Source: Batillaria attramentaria (Eukaryota; Mollusca; Gastropoda; Batillariidae). From it: a stretch of DNA of 64,000 bases. The stretch is taken from positions 392,501 through 456,500 of the forward strand of contig JACVVK020000481.1 in the NCBI GenBank assembly GCA_018292915.2, in the 5' to 3' direction. Below the pieces are notes generated by a model. It searched no databases, was not told the DNA's origin, and saw nothing but the letters and a program-made list of their open reading frames with translations. The position numbers and the translations under genes are program-made. Shown here in pieces: positions 13,172-25,560 of this stretch (within the stretch, counting starts at the first letter, position 1; each line of letters opens with the position of its first letter).

Positions 13172-13267
13172 TTTCAGAGGTGTCATAGATGGTTGCGCTT
13201 TCCTGTGCATAGATTATGTGTATGTTGTACATATATCTTTGTCGTATCGTTCTGTGTATAATTATGT

Positions 13268-13600
13268 GGTCTTGTTTTTTGTGTTTTTTTTGTTTTGTTT
13301 TGTTTTGTTTTGTTGTTGTTTTTTTGGGTTTTTTTTTGTTTTTTTGGGGGGTATCCTCCATACCCCAAAAGGGGAAAAGGGAAAATAAAATCTTGAATAT
13401 CTTGAAATCTTGAAGGTGAGTGATTGGATGAGTGAGCGAGCAAGCGAGAGAGTGTGATGGCGTGAGTGAATGTGAGTGAGAAGGTGAGCGAGTGGGTGAG
13501 TGAGCGAGCAAGCGAGTGAGTGTGAGTGAATGAATGTGAGTGAGAAGGTGAGTGATTGGGTAGCGAGTGAGTGAGTAAGTGAGGAATCCATTGATTTTGT
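13268..13600. repeat. GTTTT-rich tract and GTGA/GCGA tandem repeat
   Basis: T/G-rich low complexity spans 13268-13350. A degenerate GTGAGTGAGCGAGCAAGCGA repeat follows at about 13412-13585. Confidence 0.85.
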
Positions 13601-14090
13601 TTTTGTACTCAGATCGTTAAAACCCCCCATTGCCGTTTTTACAACCTCTAATGCGTAAAATCCAAAATCCCATAAACAAATTACCCCGCCGCGCTAAAAC
13701 TCCTCTCCGTCTGCAACTCCATCATACAGCAATGTCTAAATTACCTCAATCATACTCAGTTCGACAACCACTCAACCGGAACCGAGATGAAAGGATCGGC
13801 CACGGAGCAGCGTGACTGCGGAAGCTGAGACAAAGGGCTTGAAGCACAGACCACGAGGAACGCAAAACTGACCCGCTCGATTGCGCATGACGGCGCGACG
13901 CGTCAAGTCAACCGTGACAGCTCACAATAAACCCGCTGCAATGAGTAATGCGTTAGGCGTGTACTTGGCTGCAATATGCAAATCGTCGCTTTGACACCTT
14001 CCAAGAAGGTACAGCCATTTCTTAATTCCATGTGACGGCAAAAAATAGGAATGAATTGTTCAGACACCCGCAATCAAAACCGAGGAATCT
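13600..14090. other. Intergenic, nothing recognised
   Basis: Unique sequence with no supported gene or repeat. Confidence 0.5.
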
Positions 14091-14094
14091 GTGA

Positions 14095-14096
14095 GA

Positions 14097-14128
<32 letters not shown>

Positions 14129-14381
14129 CTCAATTTTACATTGACGGCTGACGTGGTCATTATCGCATATTTTTGGCGGCAGGGTAGATCGCCGGTGTAA
14201 TACGGCAAACTTACCGCACTCAAAACCGGCACATCATAATTTAGAAGTCTGCGAGACTACTCTCTCTCTCTCTCTCTCTCTAGTATTAGCTCATGTAGTG
14301 TAGCAACGGCAAGTTTTAAAATTGGTATGAATATGCCTGTAACTTCTACCGTTGTAAAATAAAGGTTCTTGTTCTTGTTCT

Positions 14382-14427
<46 letters not shown>

Positions 14428-14520
14428 ACTCAATGTTACCGTAACGGCTGATTTGGTCATTATCGCATAATTTTGGCAACTTGGTACATGGCCGGTGTAA
14501 CACGGCAAACTTACCCTCAC
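14095..14520. repeat. Direct duplication with (CT)n tracts
   Basis: Two diverged copies, each a (CT)n tract followed by a CGGCTGA, GGTCATTATCGCATA and CACGGCAAACTTACC-type block, lie at about 14095-14215 and 14385-14515. A third (CT)n is at 14259-14281. Confidence 0.7.
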
Positions 14521-15163
14521 GAGGGTTTTACTCCTGGTAAAAAAATATCGTAGGAAATTTTCACTCCGGAGTAAAATCCTCGTACGACAGAAATACCCCT
14601 TTGGCGTGGAATTTTTCTGTCTTAGGAAGTTTTTACTCATGCGTAAAAAAAATTCTGTATAGTGCGTTTTGGTAATTCAGCCGCCAGCGATTTTCAGCTA
14701 GAACTTTTTAAGGAGCCATTTTCGCACACCCATCAAAGGCGGTGTTCCCGTTGTACGCACAAAACTCTTAAACTGACGCACAAATTTGAGAACAGTGTGT
14801 CATAGGGACGCACTTTTCCGTCTCGTCGTGACAGGCAGTACTTTTCCAACATTTACACAAGGACCCTCAAAAATATGGAGAGAGGGTCACAAGGACCCTT
14901 GTATATTCGAATCACAGAGAACACTGAAAGAAAAAAAGTTGACCGTGGCCTAGTCACCTAATATTTCATAACGTATTGCCCACCTTTGACTGGTTGTCAT
15001 GCACTCACATTATCGCACTCACAGTATCTATTAAAAACCCATACAACAATTGCATTTTTACGTGCAAGCTTCAGATCACTAGAAACCACTTGAAGCCACT
15101 ATAACGTAATCTGCAGCGGTCTCACGCATGGCAGGAATGCGCACGCTTTGTGTAACAGTGGCT
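14521..15163. other. Intergenic, diverged repeat flank
   Basis: No gene is seen. The stretch 15066-15167 resembles 29525-29640 (shared TAATCTGCAGCGGTCTC), so part of a wider dispersed repeat is present. Confidence 0.5.
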
Positions 15164-15167
15164 TTAA

Positions 15168-15569
15168 CGGTCTAAGCTCCCAACAAAAAGCTTTCCGAAG
15201 TGTGAAAAATTTTTACAGAGTCGACCGTGCAAGCACAGTCAACTCTGTCACAGTTGCAGAGTTTTCAGCGTCCCTGAAACCCCAATAAAAGCCAAGGGCA
15301 GCCTGATTTCACAGCTCAGTTTGTGTTTTGACACTGAGCTAGAAAGACCGTGCAGCACTCAGCATCTGCGAGACACTGTAGCGATGTGTCTCACTCACTG
15401 ACCAAAGCCAAATGATGTCAGGGCAAACTCGTGCTCTGGTTTTCATAAGAGTCCCCGAAGCGCTGAAAACTCTGCAACTGTGACAGAGTTGCCTGGATTA
15501 TGCATAATCGAAAGAGTCGCAGTTTTAAAAAGCGCAATGTTTGCGGCATTTTGCTGAGATTGCAGACCT
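15168..15569. mobile_element. TTAA-flanked MITE (family H, copy 1)
   Basis: It is bounded by TTAA at 15164-15167 and 15570-15573. The ends read CGGTCT and, inverted, AGGTCTGCAATC, matching copy 2 at 28874-29296. Inside lies a perfect 31-base inverted repeat (15240-15270 against 15461-15491). TTAA target duplication with AGG-type termini matches the much larger transposase-bearing elements in this window. Confidence 0.7.
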
Positions 15570-15845
15570 TTAAGTGGGTGGGTGGCGGGTGTAAGGAAGG
15601 AGGGGGGCGGCATTGCAACGCTTGCTTCCCCCATAGAAGACAAACGAGCGGGAAATATTAAAAAGAGAAGAAGAAGAAGAATATGATGAACTGAGAAAAC
15701 ACGCGCGGAAATATCGCGTTTGGGGCACAATAAATCAGACCCTGTTTTGGAGAGGGTCTCGGTTAGAAATAAGAATTTACAATGTCGTTTGAATTCCAAC
15801 GGGGAAGATGTTGAAAACTGGCGAAAGAATGGTGTGGTGTTTTGC

Positions 15846-15847
<2 letters not shown>

Positions 15848-15934
<87 letters not shown>

Positions 15935-15938
15935 CGCG
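15848..15938. repeat. (GT)n(GC)n microsatellite
   Basis: About 38 GT units pass into a short CG alternating run. Confidence 0.97.
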
Positions 15939-16067
15939 CCTGTGTGTGTTTTGTCTTGTATTGAAGTTGTAAGCGAATGAGAGAAAAAGAGAGAGAAAAA
16001 ATGTGGCGTCATATCGCAGAGTTACGTGCGCTCTTCGATCCCAACTTCCAAGCGGAAGAAGAAGAAG

Positions 16068-16177
16068 AATGAGAGAGAGAGAGAGAGGCTGACAGACAGA
16101 CAGACAGACAGAGATGCATAGACGGACAGAGAGAGACAGACAGACGGACAGACAGACAGAGAGACAGCGAGACAGAG

Positions 16178-16230
<53 letters not shown>
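16068..16230. repeat. (GA)n/(GACA)n microsatellite
   Basis: GA and GACA repeats. The 5' flank GAGTTACGTGCGCTCTTCGA to GCGGAAGAAGAAGAA also occurs beside the GA tract near 49760-49810, so this microsatellite is part of a dispersed repeat. Confidence 0.9.
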
Positions 16231-19025
16231 AAATTACGCCATCAAGAGATCGACCGCAGGAACTGGAAATTAAAGCATGCAAACACAGAGCCGTCATTCC
16301 CATCAGAACGTCCACAAATATATCATGAATAAAACTGGAAGAAGTTCAAATACCGCGGAAGTGAGATTTAACCAGCTGGAAATGCGCAGTTATTGGCATT
16401 TCGAATAACTGGAGGAAATTGTAACTAATGGTTATTTGTTTACTGTTAGAAATTTCACATTACCCCAAGCTTGGTAGAGCGTAGATTTTTGTTCTTTTCT
16501 CAAGTCGGCCATTAAACTGCAATTCAAATTTCTAAACCGTTTCCAGCAGATTTCAAATTATATATGTGCGAGGAAAAGCACAAAGATGCAAGTTTTTATC
16601 AATAACATCATGCAATGTTCAAGAATTTCGAACTTAGTTTAAATGGTGGATGCTTACTTTTAATTTTGTTCGTTCCTGTATGTTAAACCCTTGATAACAG
16701 TTACATACTTTCGGTGAGAAGGAAAAAGGAAGCGTTTACCATGTGTGGATCTGGAATTTGACACTTCGTTCATAATTATGGAGATCTTCCATCTACGCAG
16801 GTGCCATCCTCAATCTATAATCCAGTATTTTCTGGTGAGGCTTGGTGCCAAAGCCTCTGAAATAGTTCAGGCTTATGGTACACCCCTTATTCCATACAAA
16901 ACGTGCGACGAAGTTGTGTAACTTGGAACTTTCATGATTTGTTTTTTTTTAAATCAACATAATAACGTATGGCGTTTCTCTTAGTGATAGTTGTACTGTG
17001 TTTTGATTATCATAATTCGATGCTCGCAAGAAACTGCGCACTGTCACACTGCGCACTGCGCCCTTCCTATCGATGAACTTTTGTTTGGCTGATACTGCGG
17101 ATGAGTTTGGCCGCGCGCTCGAGCCTTGCAACGGAATTCAATCAGTTATCTTTGCAGGCTAGGCCGACGTTCGTAATCATATGAAAGTAAGGTGTGAAAG
17201 GGATTGAAGCGACCACAACAAGGAACAGGATAGAAAATCATCAGTAGGATAAACTGGCTGAAAGGTAAAAATCCTGAGCATTCAATTACGGTTATATCAA
17301 AATACATGGAACTGTGCGGCTGCTACTGGAGAGCCAAGTGTCCTTAACATTAAAGCCTCTATGTTCCTAACGCAGCTGAGATGAAACACTGCCGCGTTCG
17401 AAGTTGTCTGTCAGATAGAAGGATGTTTCATGATGTTACTTGAAGTCCATTTCGCCATCGCGGCCGTTTCCAGGACTTTATACTTCCACTATTAGAGAAA
17501 TTCGACCTTCTTTGAGCCTACGGTCCATTCCTGACCTGATGGGACTCGAAAAATCTTCTAAAAATAGCAACCAATCAGCGCCGTCTAGTTGGTCCTCAGT
17601 CCGCAACCAGATAACGACGTATGCTCAGTACGCGGTACACTTCTAGAACAACTTATACGCTGGCCAGAGTCACCATAACGGTCTCAGATGCTGTACTGTG
17701 TCCCAAAGTGACTGGTTCTGATGCACATAGTCAGCGCATTTGATGAAAAATTGTCCACACCCTGTTGTATGCCTGTCGTACGATACTTTAACTCCATCGT
17801 GACTGAGGCTGCCGCGGCCTGAACACTGCCCATGCATGAGCCTGCCCCCAGTGAAACCGCAGTAAACTGACCACATGTAAAAACAAAACAACTCTCTGTC
17901 AAGCTAAGTCACACGCACCTGACATTTTCAACTGATTGGGTACTTAATGAAACATGGATGGAAAATTCAGTTTTGATGGGCGATGCGTGGCTGAACCATT
18001 GATCGAAATGTCCCGCCACAAATGAGTTAAACATAAACTGCGGTATCAGTAGTAATTATTACAAAATACCTAAGTTATTCGAGTGAAGTAATCGTGTTTC
18101 TAAGTGACTGTCGGTGTAGCGTACTCCTTAATTACAGTAACAGTACGGACAAAATATTTTAGTGTAACCATAACGGGCACTAAAGAAAGAAAACCGAGTA
18201 ACAAAGTGTGATGTAGTGTCGGTAATGGGTTCTTTCAAACATATGATAGTAAAGTAAGTCAGTAGAGTCAGCTTTTTAAACCTGCTCAGTTCGCATACTC
18301 CCTGTACTGAACGGCGTATACATACCACCCGAACGCAAACAACTTCCATTGTTATTTGTTTTCTGCGCTTTTTTGTAATCGGAAGTTCGAGAAATTAGCA
18401 TGAAGGTGCAGCGTCTCCTCCATGTCCTGGGTTTACACCGCCTCGTAGACCAGTTTCCATCCTTTGTCCAACGTTACATTTTTATTTATTTTTTCATGTA
18501 GTGCAGGCACACTCAGCCGCGAATTATTTAGTCTTTGTGGCTTGCGCGGCTTTAAGCCCTAAAAACTCACTCACTCACTCACCTTAAACAACTTCGTATC
18601 ATAACCACACAGAAACTTGACAAACAAAACACGATCACCAACTGAGCTACACTGAAAACTTGAAAAGTGTACTACGGGCCACGGCGGGACCACGTGAGCC
18701 CGGCCATTCACAACTTACCTTTTCAGGCGCGGAGGAAGAAAGAGCAGCCTTTCGTCGGACCCCGCCTCTGTGCGATTACCATTCTTTTCTCTCGCCTGTC
18801 CGGACGTTAGTTGTCCGTCCAATCGTCCGGTCAATAAAGTAAACTACTCCTCTTGTGCCACCAAACGCATGTGCCATTCCGTCACGTGACTCTACTTGAC
18901 GCAACGACAGCCGTGCGCTGCGCGGGAAGGGCAGGGCGGGCGAGGCCGTGTGTGTCTGCTGCTCCCTGAGTCCTGACGCTATCTGCAGAGTCCAGGGCGA
19001 TGGTTGCAGCACAGATCGATGGGCC
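16231..19025. other. Intergenic, nothing recognised
   Basis: About 2.8 kb of largely unique, AT-moderate sequence without convincing exons, RNA genes or dispersed repeats. Confidence 0.5.
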
Positions 19026-19411
19026 CATCGGGTTTCACTACGCTTACCCTCTCTAATGACCCGAAACAAGCTAACCGAGACCTGAGCCGAGACAACTAAT
19101 CACTAAGAAGGAAAAAAACAAACACGCTCGGTGACAAGGAAAGTGAACAGTTCTGAACAACTTTGTGGTCATCGTGCTATTTCACAGCGTGCACAGAAGC
19201 GGTGAGTTCTGTCGCTTTCATCAGCACAGTGCATTTTCAGCTTGTTTCAGAGATTATTGCCTGCATGAGTTGTCTCCCTTGCCGCATCAAGCACGCATTT
19301 TTCGTGGCAGAGGACAAAGTTGCCACGAAAAACTGAATGCATGCATGCAGCGGTTCAGTGTACGCACGGAGGACACGTCATTACAGAGGGTAAGCGTAGT
19401 GAAACCCGATA
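19026..19411. mobile_element. Inverted-repeat element, unclassified
   Basis: About 30 bases beginning ATCGGGTTTCACTACGCTTA at 19026 reappear inverted, ending GTAGTGAAACCCGAT near 19411, with one mismatch. This suggests a small foldback or MITE-like element. No target duplication was identified. Confidence 0.5.
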
Positions 19412-19487
19412 TTACAGAGTTGTATCACACGTATGCGGCTCTGGAATGGGTCTACATGGCTAGGATATTTTCTTCAACATATTTATT

Positions 19488-19715
19488 CGGGGGCGGTCGG
19501 TGGTCTAGTGGCTAAGCGACTTGGTCACCAATGTCAGGTTCCGGTCCCACCCGCGGCAAAGAAATTTTTCTTCGAGTACGCGGCACCGTTCATTCGGGCC
19601 GATCGATGGGGGGGGGGGGGGGGGCTCTCTCCGGGTACTCCGGCTTCCTCCCCCTCTGCTTTGGAAATGTTCAGCCCACAAAAGTTGAAAATAAATGCAA
19701 TTCTAAATAGCTGAG
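19488..19715 (+). mobile_element. SINE family A fragment
   Basis: The head begins GGGGCGGTCGGTGGTCTAGT (A-box TGGTCTAGTGG). The body contains CGTTCATTCGGGCCGATCG and TCCGGGTACTCCGGCTTCCT. The tail of the family is lost. Confidence 0.8.
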
Positions 19716-19732
19716 CTTTCCCTTCTCCCTTA

Positions 19733-20150
19733 GCCTCAGGCATCATGGTCACCCCTAACAATGCTTCAGTCTAGAAACAATTACTACATGTACCATGAAC
19801 AGACCATTCAAAGGTTTAATAAATTTCGAATGTCTGCTTTCCGCTCAGGCTTCACTGGAGTAATGCACGTCTACATTCTGTTTAGGCCAGAGAGGCAGTT
19901 CGCACAAATCCACTTGCCTCATTTGTGTCGGACCTCTGTGCAAAAAGTCCCAGCTTCACTGGCAGCTTGCCTCTTTTTGTGACCGCCTGGCATGCATCTT
20001 GATCCACATAACACAAAAATCACGCTTTTTCATGACAACAAAAATCACTACAGACTAGCACACTTGCCAAACAGGGTACCTCAAATAAACACCAAACATG
20101 ACCCCACGGTCAATTTGTGTCCTTACGCCTGTACGCTGAAAATCTGTATC
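19733..20150. repeat. Dispersed repeat I, uninterrupted copy
   Basis: It matches 31383-31746 (CAGGCATCATGGTCACCCCT, TTCACTGGAGTAATGC, AATCACGCTTTTTCATGAC, AACAGGGTAC) and continues directly into AAACACCAAACATGACC and CAATTTGTGTCCTTACGCCT. In intron 4 that continuation lies 10.4 kb away at 42190-42240. This copy is therefore an empty-site reference for the insertion there. Confidence 0.75.
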
Positions 20151-20364
20151 TTAATGATTACTAAAGTTCTGACGCAACCGACCTTAGCAAGCGAATTTTC
20201 AATCGACACTAAGCTCTTCCAATCAGCGGTTGACCGCAACACTTAGCTGACAGGCTCCTCGGCATTCACGTCGCGTGAAGCCTCCCTTTGGTTCAGTGTC
20301 AGCCTGTGAGATAGACTAAGTGTCAGTGTGCACTAAAGTGTTCACTGAAGTAGGACGATGTTAA

Positions 20365-20592
20365 AGGTCCCGTCCACTCTGCTTATTTTGCCGATTTTCC
20401 CAAAATATATGCATTTGAAACAGACTTCTACGAATCTTTAAATTCATGAAATGTCATAGTGCAGTCGTGTACCTAAACCATTCTAGATATGCTATATAGC
20501 GGTGGTGTGTGGGTTGCGTCACACTGGGACTTGTTTCAAACACTTTTAGACACTTCGTTTTTGTGTGGTCGAAATCTGAGTGGACTGCCCCT
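20365..20592. mobile_element. TTAA-flanked MITE
   Basis: It is flanked by TTAA (20361-20364 and 20593-20596). The termini are AGGTCCCGTCCACTC and, inverted, AGGGGCAGTCCACTC. It is non-coding, 228 bases, and of the same TTAA/AGG terminus type as the larger elements at 31984 and 54301. Confidence 0.7.
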
Positions 20593-20899
20593 TTAAACAC
20601 TACCAAAACACGTCATCGTGTGACAGGTTGTGAGAGAGAGTTGGCGCCGAAATCGACCAGGCTCGTCTACCGAAGAAACTTGGCAAGCCTTGTTTAGCCA
20701 CCAAGATTTCTCTACCTCTGATATTGCTGTCCTCTGAAATACGGCTGTAGGCACGTGTTGTGCCGAGGCCCTGTCGCGGGGTTTTGTAGTCTCGTGACCA
20801 GCCCGCGCAGAAGAAGCACGAGATCAAGGTACCTACAGGCAATTTCCTGTTTGCGTAGCAACATTAGTGTGCCAGCAACATTGCCACAAAACCGGACAT

Positions 20900-21006
20900 T
20901 GAGTTGTTGTTGTTGTTGTTGTTGTTGTTGCTGCTGTTGTTTTTTAATTCAACTTAATTCAGTTCGGTTCTAAAGAGGGGATATCGGCATGTTAGATGCA
21001 AAACCT

Positions 21007-21050
<44 letters not shown>
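20900..21050. repeat. (TTG)n and (CT)n microsatellites
   Basis: A (TTG)n run lies at about 20901-20942 and (CT)n at 21010-21047. Confidence 0.9.
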
Positions 21051-21467
21051 CCCTTGTCACACTCCACACAAGTAAGTATGAAAGTGATATCGAAAGCCAC
21101 ACAAACTCGACATTAACACAACAAAACTTCAACGGAATTCGTACACAAAGCAATTGCCCGAGTATTTATGGTTCTGTTGCCAGAGTCAAAATACCCGTGT
21201 TTACACTGACATACACTCTGGTGACTGTGTCAAGCTCTTGGTCGAACATCTCAGACACTGAGGTTGGTGTCTTTGGGGAGGTTCCACAGACTTTAGAAAG
21301 CCGAGGGAGGTAACACTCTGTGTTCCTTTTCCTCAACCCCATGATTCCGTTATTCGAATACATTACCATGGCATTATTTTCATTTCCACGAGCCAGGTGT
21401 ACTTCCGGTTGACGAAAAGCGAAGTGACTGAAATTGTGACGGTTAACAATTTAGGCCTTTTCTGGCC

Positions 21468-21622
21468 GTTAATTAATGGCAGAACGTTGACCTTTTAATG
21501 CTCGGGTCGTCAGTTCGAATCCCGGCTGGGGCCAAATATTTGTGTTGGCCTTTTCTCATGGCCCCGTCTTTCCACGTGCTGGAAAAGGACATGAAACTCC
21601 TAAACACCCATCCACCCACTGT
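21468..21622 (+). mobile_element. SINE family B copy
   Basis: A degenerate tRNA-like head ending in AGTTCGAATCCCGGCTGGGG is followed by GGCCAAATATTTGTGTTGGC, CCCCGTCTTT and GGAAAAGGACATGAAACTCC, with a CACCCATCCACCCA tail. Confidence 0.8.
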
Positions 21623-21769
21623 AGTCATTTTATGTGAAAAAAAATGTCATTGAAGTGCACTGTACTTGAGTTAAAGGTTAAAATTTGAGACCAAAACAGC
21701 AAAATTAGTCAAACCGAATGGGAATTATATTTTTATTTCCAATTATTTCCAATTATTTCCAATTATTTT

Positions 21770-21774
<5 letters not shown>

Positions 21775-21832
<58 letters not shown>
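21775..21832. repeat. (CT)n microsatellite
   Basis: About 28 CT units. Confidence 0.97.
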
Positions 21833-21833
<1 letters not shown>

Positions 21834-22544
21834 ACTTTTTCGAATTGAATGGCGTTTGATTTCACCATTTTTTATTTACCTATCCAGATCTCACAGAGCC
21901 TCCTGATTGTCAGCAGGTCCCTTCACTGGTGGTCAGGGGATCTGCTGTCCCGTCCCATACCGTCCTAAAGGAGAGTGGCCGTCTTTGGCGATCACTTGCG
22001 GTTTGTTGCAGGCACAATCTCCCAGTACCCCGCGCCGGCACGCCGCGTGCTGACCCCGCAATATTGATTCTTCATTGCCTGCAAGCCCGCGATGGGAACA
22101 GGGAAATGTGGCATATTGGGATGTGGGCGAGGAGTGAGAGAACAATATGACAGGTACTCAAAGTGAACGACCTAAAAAGTGGAGTACTTCCCTCAAAGTT
22201 TCGCTCAGTTGGCAGTGATAGTTCGTCCTCTAGTGGGTTAGGTTCAGGGTATGGTTCAGGTTTAACTCTCTGTTTCTACCCAAACTATGACTCCGGTCGT
22301 AAGAGTTTGTTCATAGTTTACCGGCCTCCCTGCTCCAACATGTCTGCCGTCAGGTTTCCTAGGTAACCCGCTGAAGGTGATGTCAAAGTAAAGTACAGCA
22401 TCTAAGCAACACCTCCTCTAAATATAAAATCATTTGGCCAACATGGTGCAGTGTCGGCGCGGGATCCAGGCAGCTGGTGACAGGCGTATGATGGTAGAGT
22501 CAGCTTAGAAAGGGTTAAGGTCAGGTTTAGCGTTAGGTTTAGGT

Positions 22545-22755
22545 TTTTTTATTATTATTATTATTTGTTCGTTTGTGTGTGGGTTTTTTGTTTTGTTTTG
22601 TTTTGTGTGGGTTTTTTTTTTGTTTTGTTTGTTTTGTTGTTTTTTTGGTTGTTTTTTAGTTTGTTTGTTTGTTTGTTTTTTGGGGGGTTGTTTTTTTTTT
22701 TGGGGGGGTGTTGTGTGTTGTTGTGTTGGTGGTGGTGGTGGTGGTGGTGGTGGTG

Positions 22756-22803
<48 letters not shown>

Positions 22804-22945
22804 TGGTTTTTTTGTTTTGTTTTGTTTGTTTGTTTGTTTGTTTGTTTGTTTGGTTTTTGGTTGTTTTTTTGTTGTTGTTGTTTTTGTTTGTTTTTTTTTT
22901 TTGTTTGTTTTTTGTTTGTTTTTTTTTTTGGGGGGGTTGTTTTTT
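22545..22945. repeat. T/G low-complexity block
   Basis: It is built of GTTTT, GTTT, GGT and GT runs plus T-runs ending in G-runs. The long frames here encode only F/V/C/L or H/K/Q/N runs and are rejected as genes. Confidence 0.95.
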
Positions 22946-22974
22946 ACTACTTTATTGCTCCTTTCGGGAAATTT

Positions 22975-23220
22975 GCGCTGCTTCCCCTGAGGTAAGCGCG
23001 TCGCCGCGGTGCAGCACCACGCAATACCTATCCTATTTTTCAACGTTGCTGGGGGAGGAAAGCCGGATAACCCGGAGAAAAACCCCCGATGAGCAGCCCG
23101 GTAGCCAGGGGGAAAAAAAACCGGTTTCAAATATCACAAGCTCGACCTGGGCTCGAACTCACGCCTCATCGCCGTGGCATGTTTTTTCTTCAGTAGCCCA
23201 GTGGGTAAGTCGGACACAGA
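22975..23220 (-). mobile_element. SINE-like fragment related to family A
   Basis: It contains GGAGGAAAGCCGGATAACCC and a B-box-like stretch (minus strand GTTCGAGCCC). It is more diverged than the other family A copies. Confidence 0.45.
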
Positions 23221-23627
23221 GAAGTTTATTTTTCACCCATAGCGGCCTCTTTGTCTTTGATCTTTCCTGTGGAATAACTGTCCGTATTGTACTAGTACTG
23301 GATAAATCATGTGACACAGAGCACGACATCACTAGACAATCAGGCATGGTTCCCTGCCAGAAGTTTCTTTCTTTCAGACAGAAAGAACAGAGATACAGCC
23401 TTTTTGGCTAAAGCTCAGGGTTGATTTGCGTCTTGGATCAAAGTACTCGTCAGTATACCACAGCTTGATGGGGAATAACAGCTAATTGACTGCTTGGTTA
23501 GTGCACAAGGAGAATCTGGCTTGCTCCTCATACTAACAAGAGTTAGGGTTTGGGTTACCTTGTGGTTATGACGCAGTCGCTATGCTGAGTAAGACGACCG
23601 CAGTGCATTTAGGTTAAACGAGGGGGG

Positions 23628-23942
23628 GGGGAGGGTGTTTGGGAGTTTAACGTCCTTTTCCACCACATAAGGGTGACATCAAAGACGGGGCAACGAGAAA
23701 AAGGCCAGCACAAATATTTGGTCCCAGCCGGGATTCGAACTCAATTCAATTCAATAATTCTTTATTGTTCTCAAGAGGAGGCAATTCAGTTGCGGCGTAA
23801 AAACAGACAACAACCACACATACAATATAACATGTCGCAATAGTTAAATATGTAATACTACAACAATAGCACGCGAATACACACGCACGCTCACACCCAC
23901 ACGCACACACGCACGCGCGCACACACACGCACGCACGCACGC

Positions 23943-24006
<64 letters not shown>

Positions 24007-24040
24007 CCTAATTACCTAATACTCACGACCCGAGCATTAA
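23628..24040 (-). mobile_element. SINE family B split by an inserted retro-fragment
   Basis: The minus-oriented SINE body runs 23628-23740 (GTTTAACGTCCTTTTCCACC to GGGATTCGAACTC). The head resumes near 24022 (ACTCACGACCCGAGCATTAA). The intervening sequence of about 280 bases begins AATTCAATTCAATAATTCTT and ends in a long (AC)n tract (about 23880-24004). ACTC recurs at both junctions. Confidence 0.65.
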
Positions 24041-24351
24041 AGTCATCACAGAGGGGGAAATATTATACCAACTCAGCCTAATGTTCCGCTACTAGAGACT
24101 GTTACTGAACTCCCTCACAATGGAAAAGCCTTGTTCACGAGCGGTAGTGACGTAAACGGGTGTGCATGGTGTATGCTCGTACTTCGCCGCATGAAAAAGT
24201 GACGTCAGTGTGCACGGACTGTGTTCTGTACAGTCTGACTTCCCGTGAATATGAAAGTATTTCTTTTAGTGTCCGCCCACTGACTGTATGGGACAGCGGG
24301 TCACGCGTTAAAGCAATGCAGACTTAAAGCAACAGTATACCTTTCCCACTT

Positions 24352-24755
24352 GGGGCGGTCGGTGGTCTAGTGGCTAAGAGACTTGTCACCAATGCGAGAG
24401 GTGAGGGGTTCGAGTCCCACTCGGGGCACAGAATTTTTCCTTCTCGTATGTGGCACCGTTCATTCGGGCCGATCGTCGGGGGTTCTCTCCGGGTACTCCG
24501 GCTTCCTCCCCTCTGCTTTGGAAATGTTCAGCCGAACAAATTTGAAAAATAAATGCAATTCTAAACTCCGAAATTTAAATAGCTGAGCTGGACCCTTCCG
24601 CACCACGTGATTGTAATGTTATGTCCAGTGGGTGAGAGAATGCGTGTGATTCACGTGAGCGTGCGTGTTGGGTTCAGTTCGCGGCGCTTTGAGCCGATTC
24701 ATGAAATTGGGTAAAGCGCCTATACAATACTCATTATTATTATTTATTATTACTT
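24352..24755 (+). mobile_element. SINE family A, best-preserved copy
   Basis: A tRNA-derived head at 24352-24428 has the A-box TGGTCTAGTGG and the B-box GGTTCGAGTCC. It is followed by a family body (GGCACCGTTCATTCGGGCCG, CGGGTACTCCGGCTTCCTCC, CACCACGTGATTGTAATG, GCGGCGCTTTGAGCCGATTC) and an AATAATAAT-like tail. The attached body and other copies (10134, 19488, 48323, 63655) mark it as a SINE, not a tRNA gene. Confidence 0.85.
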
Positions 24756-24839
24756 GTGTGGTTATACTCAAGTGTGGAGGCGTGTTGGAAAATAGAACGA
24801 TCTGTGAGCATAAAAAAAGGGTAGCATTCATCCCTTTGG

Positions 24840-25501
24840 TTTAAACAAGTTTATTGCAATACAATTCGTACAAGTAAACAATTAGTGAGCATAAACAAGC
24901 ACCGCTTATGATAATGCTCAGGGTGGAACAAGTACATATTGACAGTATTGCAATGGCAGGCTAAACTGGTCAGTAATTATGATGAATTATAACTACAGAG
25001 AGAGAGAGAGGGGGGGGGAGGTTCTATGTGCACCCACAACGACGAAACAAACAACAAAAAAGCCCCTTCTCGTTCATTTTAAGATAGACTGTATGTTTGT
25101 ACCGTGCTATACTCCGTTTCCGGCGCTCTAGCTTATGCATGCACGAGTATATATATAACGCGCATGTTGCTCAACTGACGACGCATGCTCATCACTCTTG
25201 TTTCTCTGTTTCTCCCTATACAGAAAGCATGCAACTTACTCTGCTATGTTTAACGACAGGCATTGTGTCCAGAATCTAGTAGATTTATATATTACAGCTT
25301 TAAGCTTCGGCAAGAGGCAGCACCAGTATTGTAGTAGCTATTGGTCCAAACAGGTTTGTTGCAGTACAAGTCGTACAAGTAAACAGTTAGTGAGCATAAA
25401 CAAGCACCGCTTATGACAATGCTCAGGGTGGAACAAGTACATATTGACAGTATTGCAATGGCAGGCTAAACTGGTCAGTAATTATGATGAATTATAACTA
25501 C

Positions 25502-25532
<31 letters not shown>

Positions 25533-25560
25533 AGAGATTCTATGTGTACTCACAACATCA
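24840..25560. repeat. Direct duplication, 0.5 kb apart
   Basis: A block of about 190 bases (AGTAAACAATTAGTGAGCAT, CAGGGTGGAACAAGTACATA, GATGAATTATAACTACAGAG) at 24840-25027 is repeated at 25349-25545. Both copies end in an AGAG tract and TTCTATGTG. Between them the sequence is unremarkable. Confidence 0.85.

Noticed and set aside
13092..13630. Ser/His/Leu-rich minus-strand ORFs
   Set aside because: Generated by the GTGA/GCGA tandem repeat and the neighbouring GT tract.
15443..16232. Frames of 150-189 codons through the GT and GA tracts
   Set aside because: They exist because dinucleotide repeats rarely create stops; the flanking residues show no family motif.
22561..23411. Long open frames (up to 278 codons) over the T/G block
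   Set aside because: The products are almost only F, V, C, L, W and G, or K, Q, N, T and H on the other strand, dictated by GTTT/GT/GGT repeats. No domain or splice evidence.
24352..24428. tRNA gene
   Set aside because: A- and B-box-like segments are present, but the stretch heads a repeated SINE body. The same holds at 48847, 19488, 45812, 44454 and 63655.
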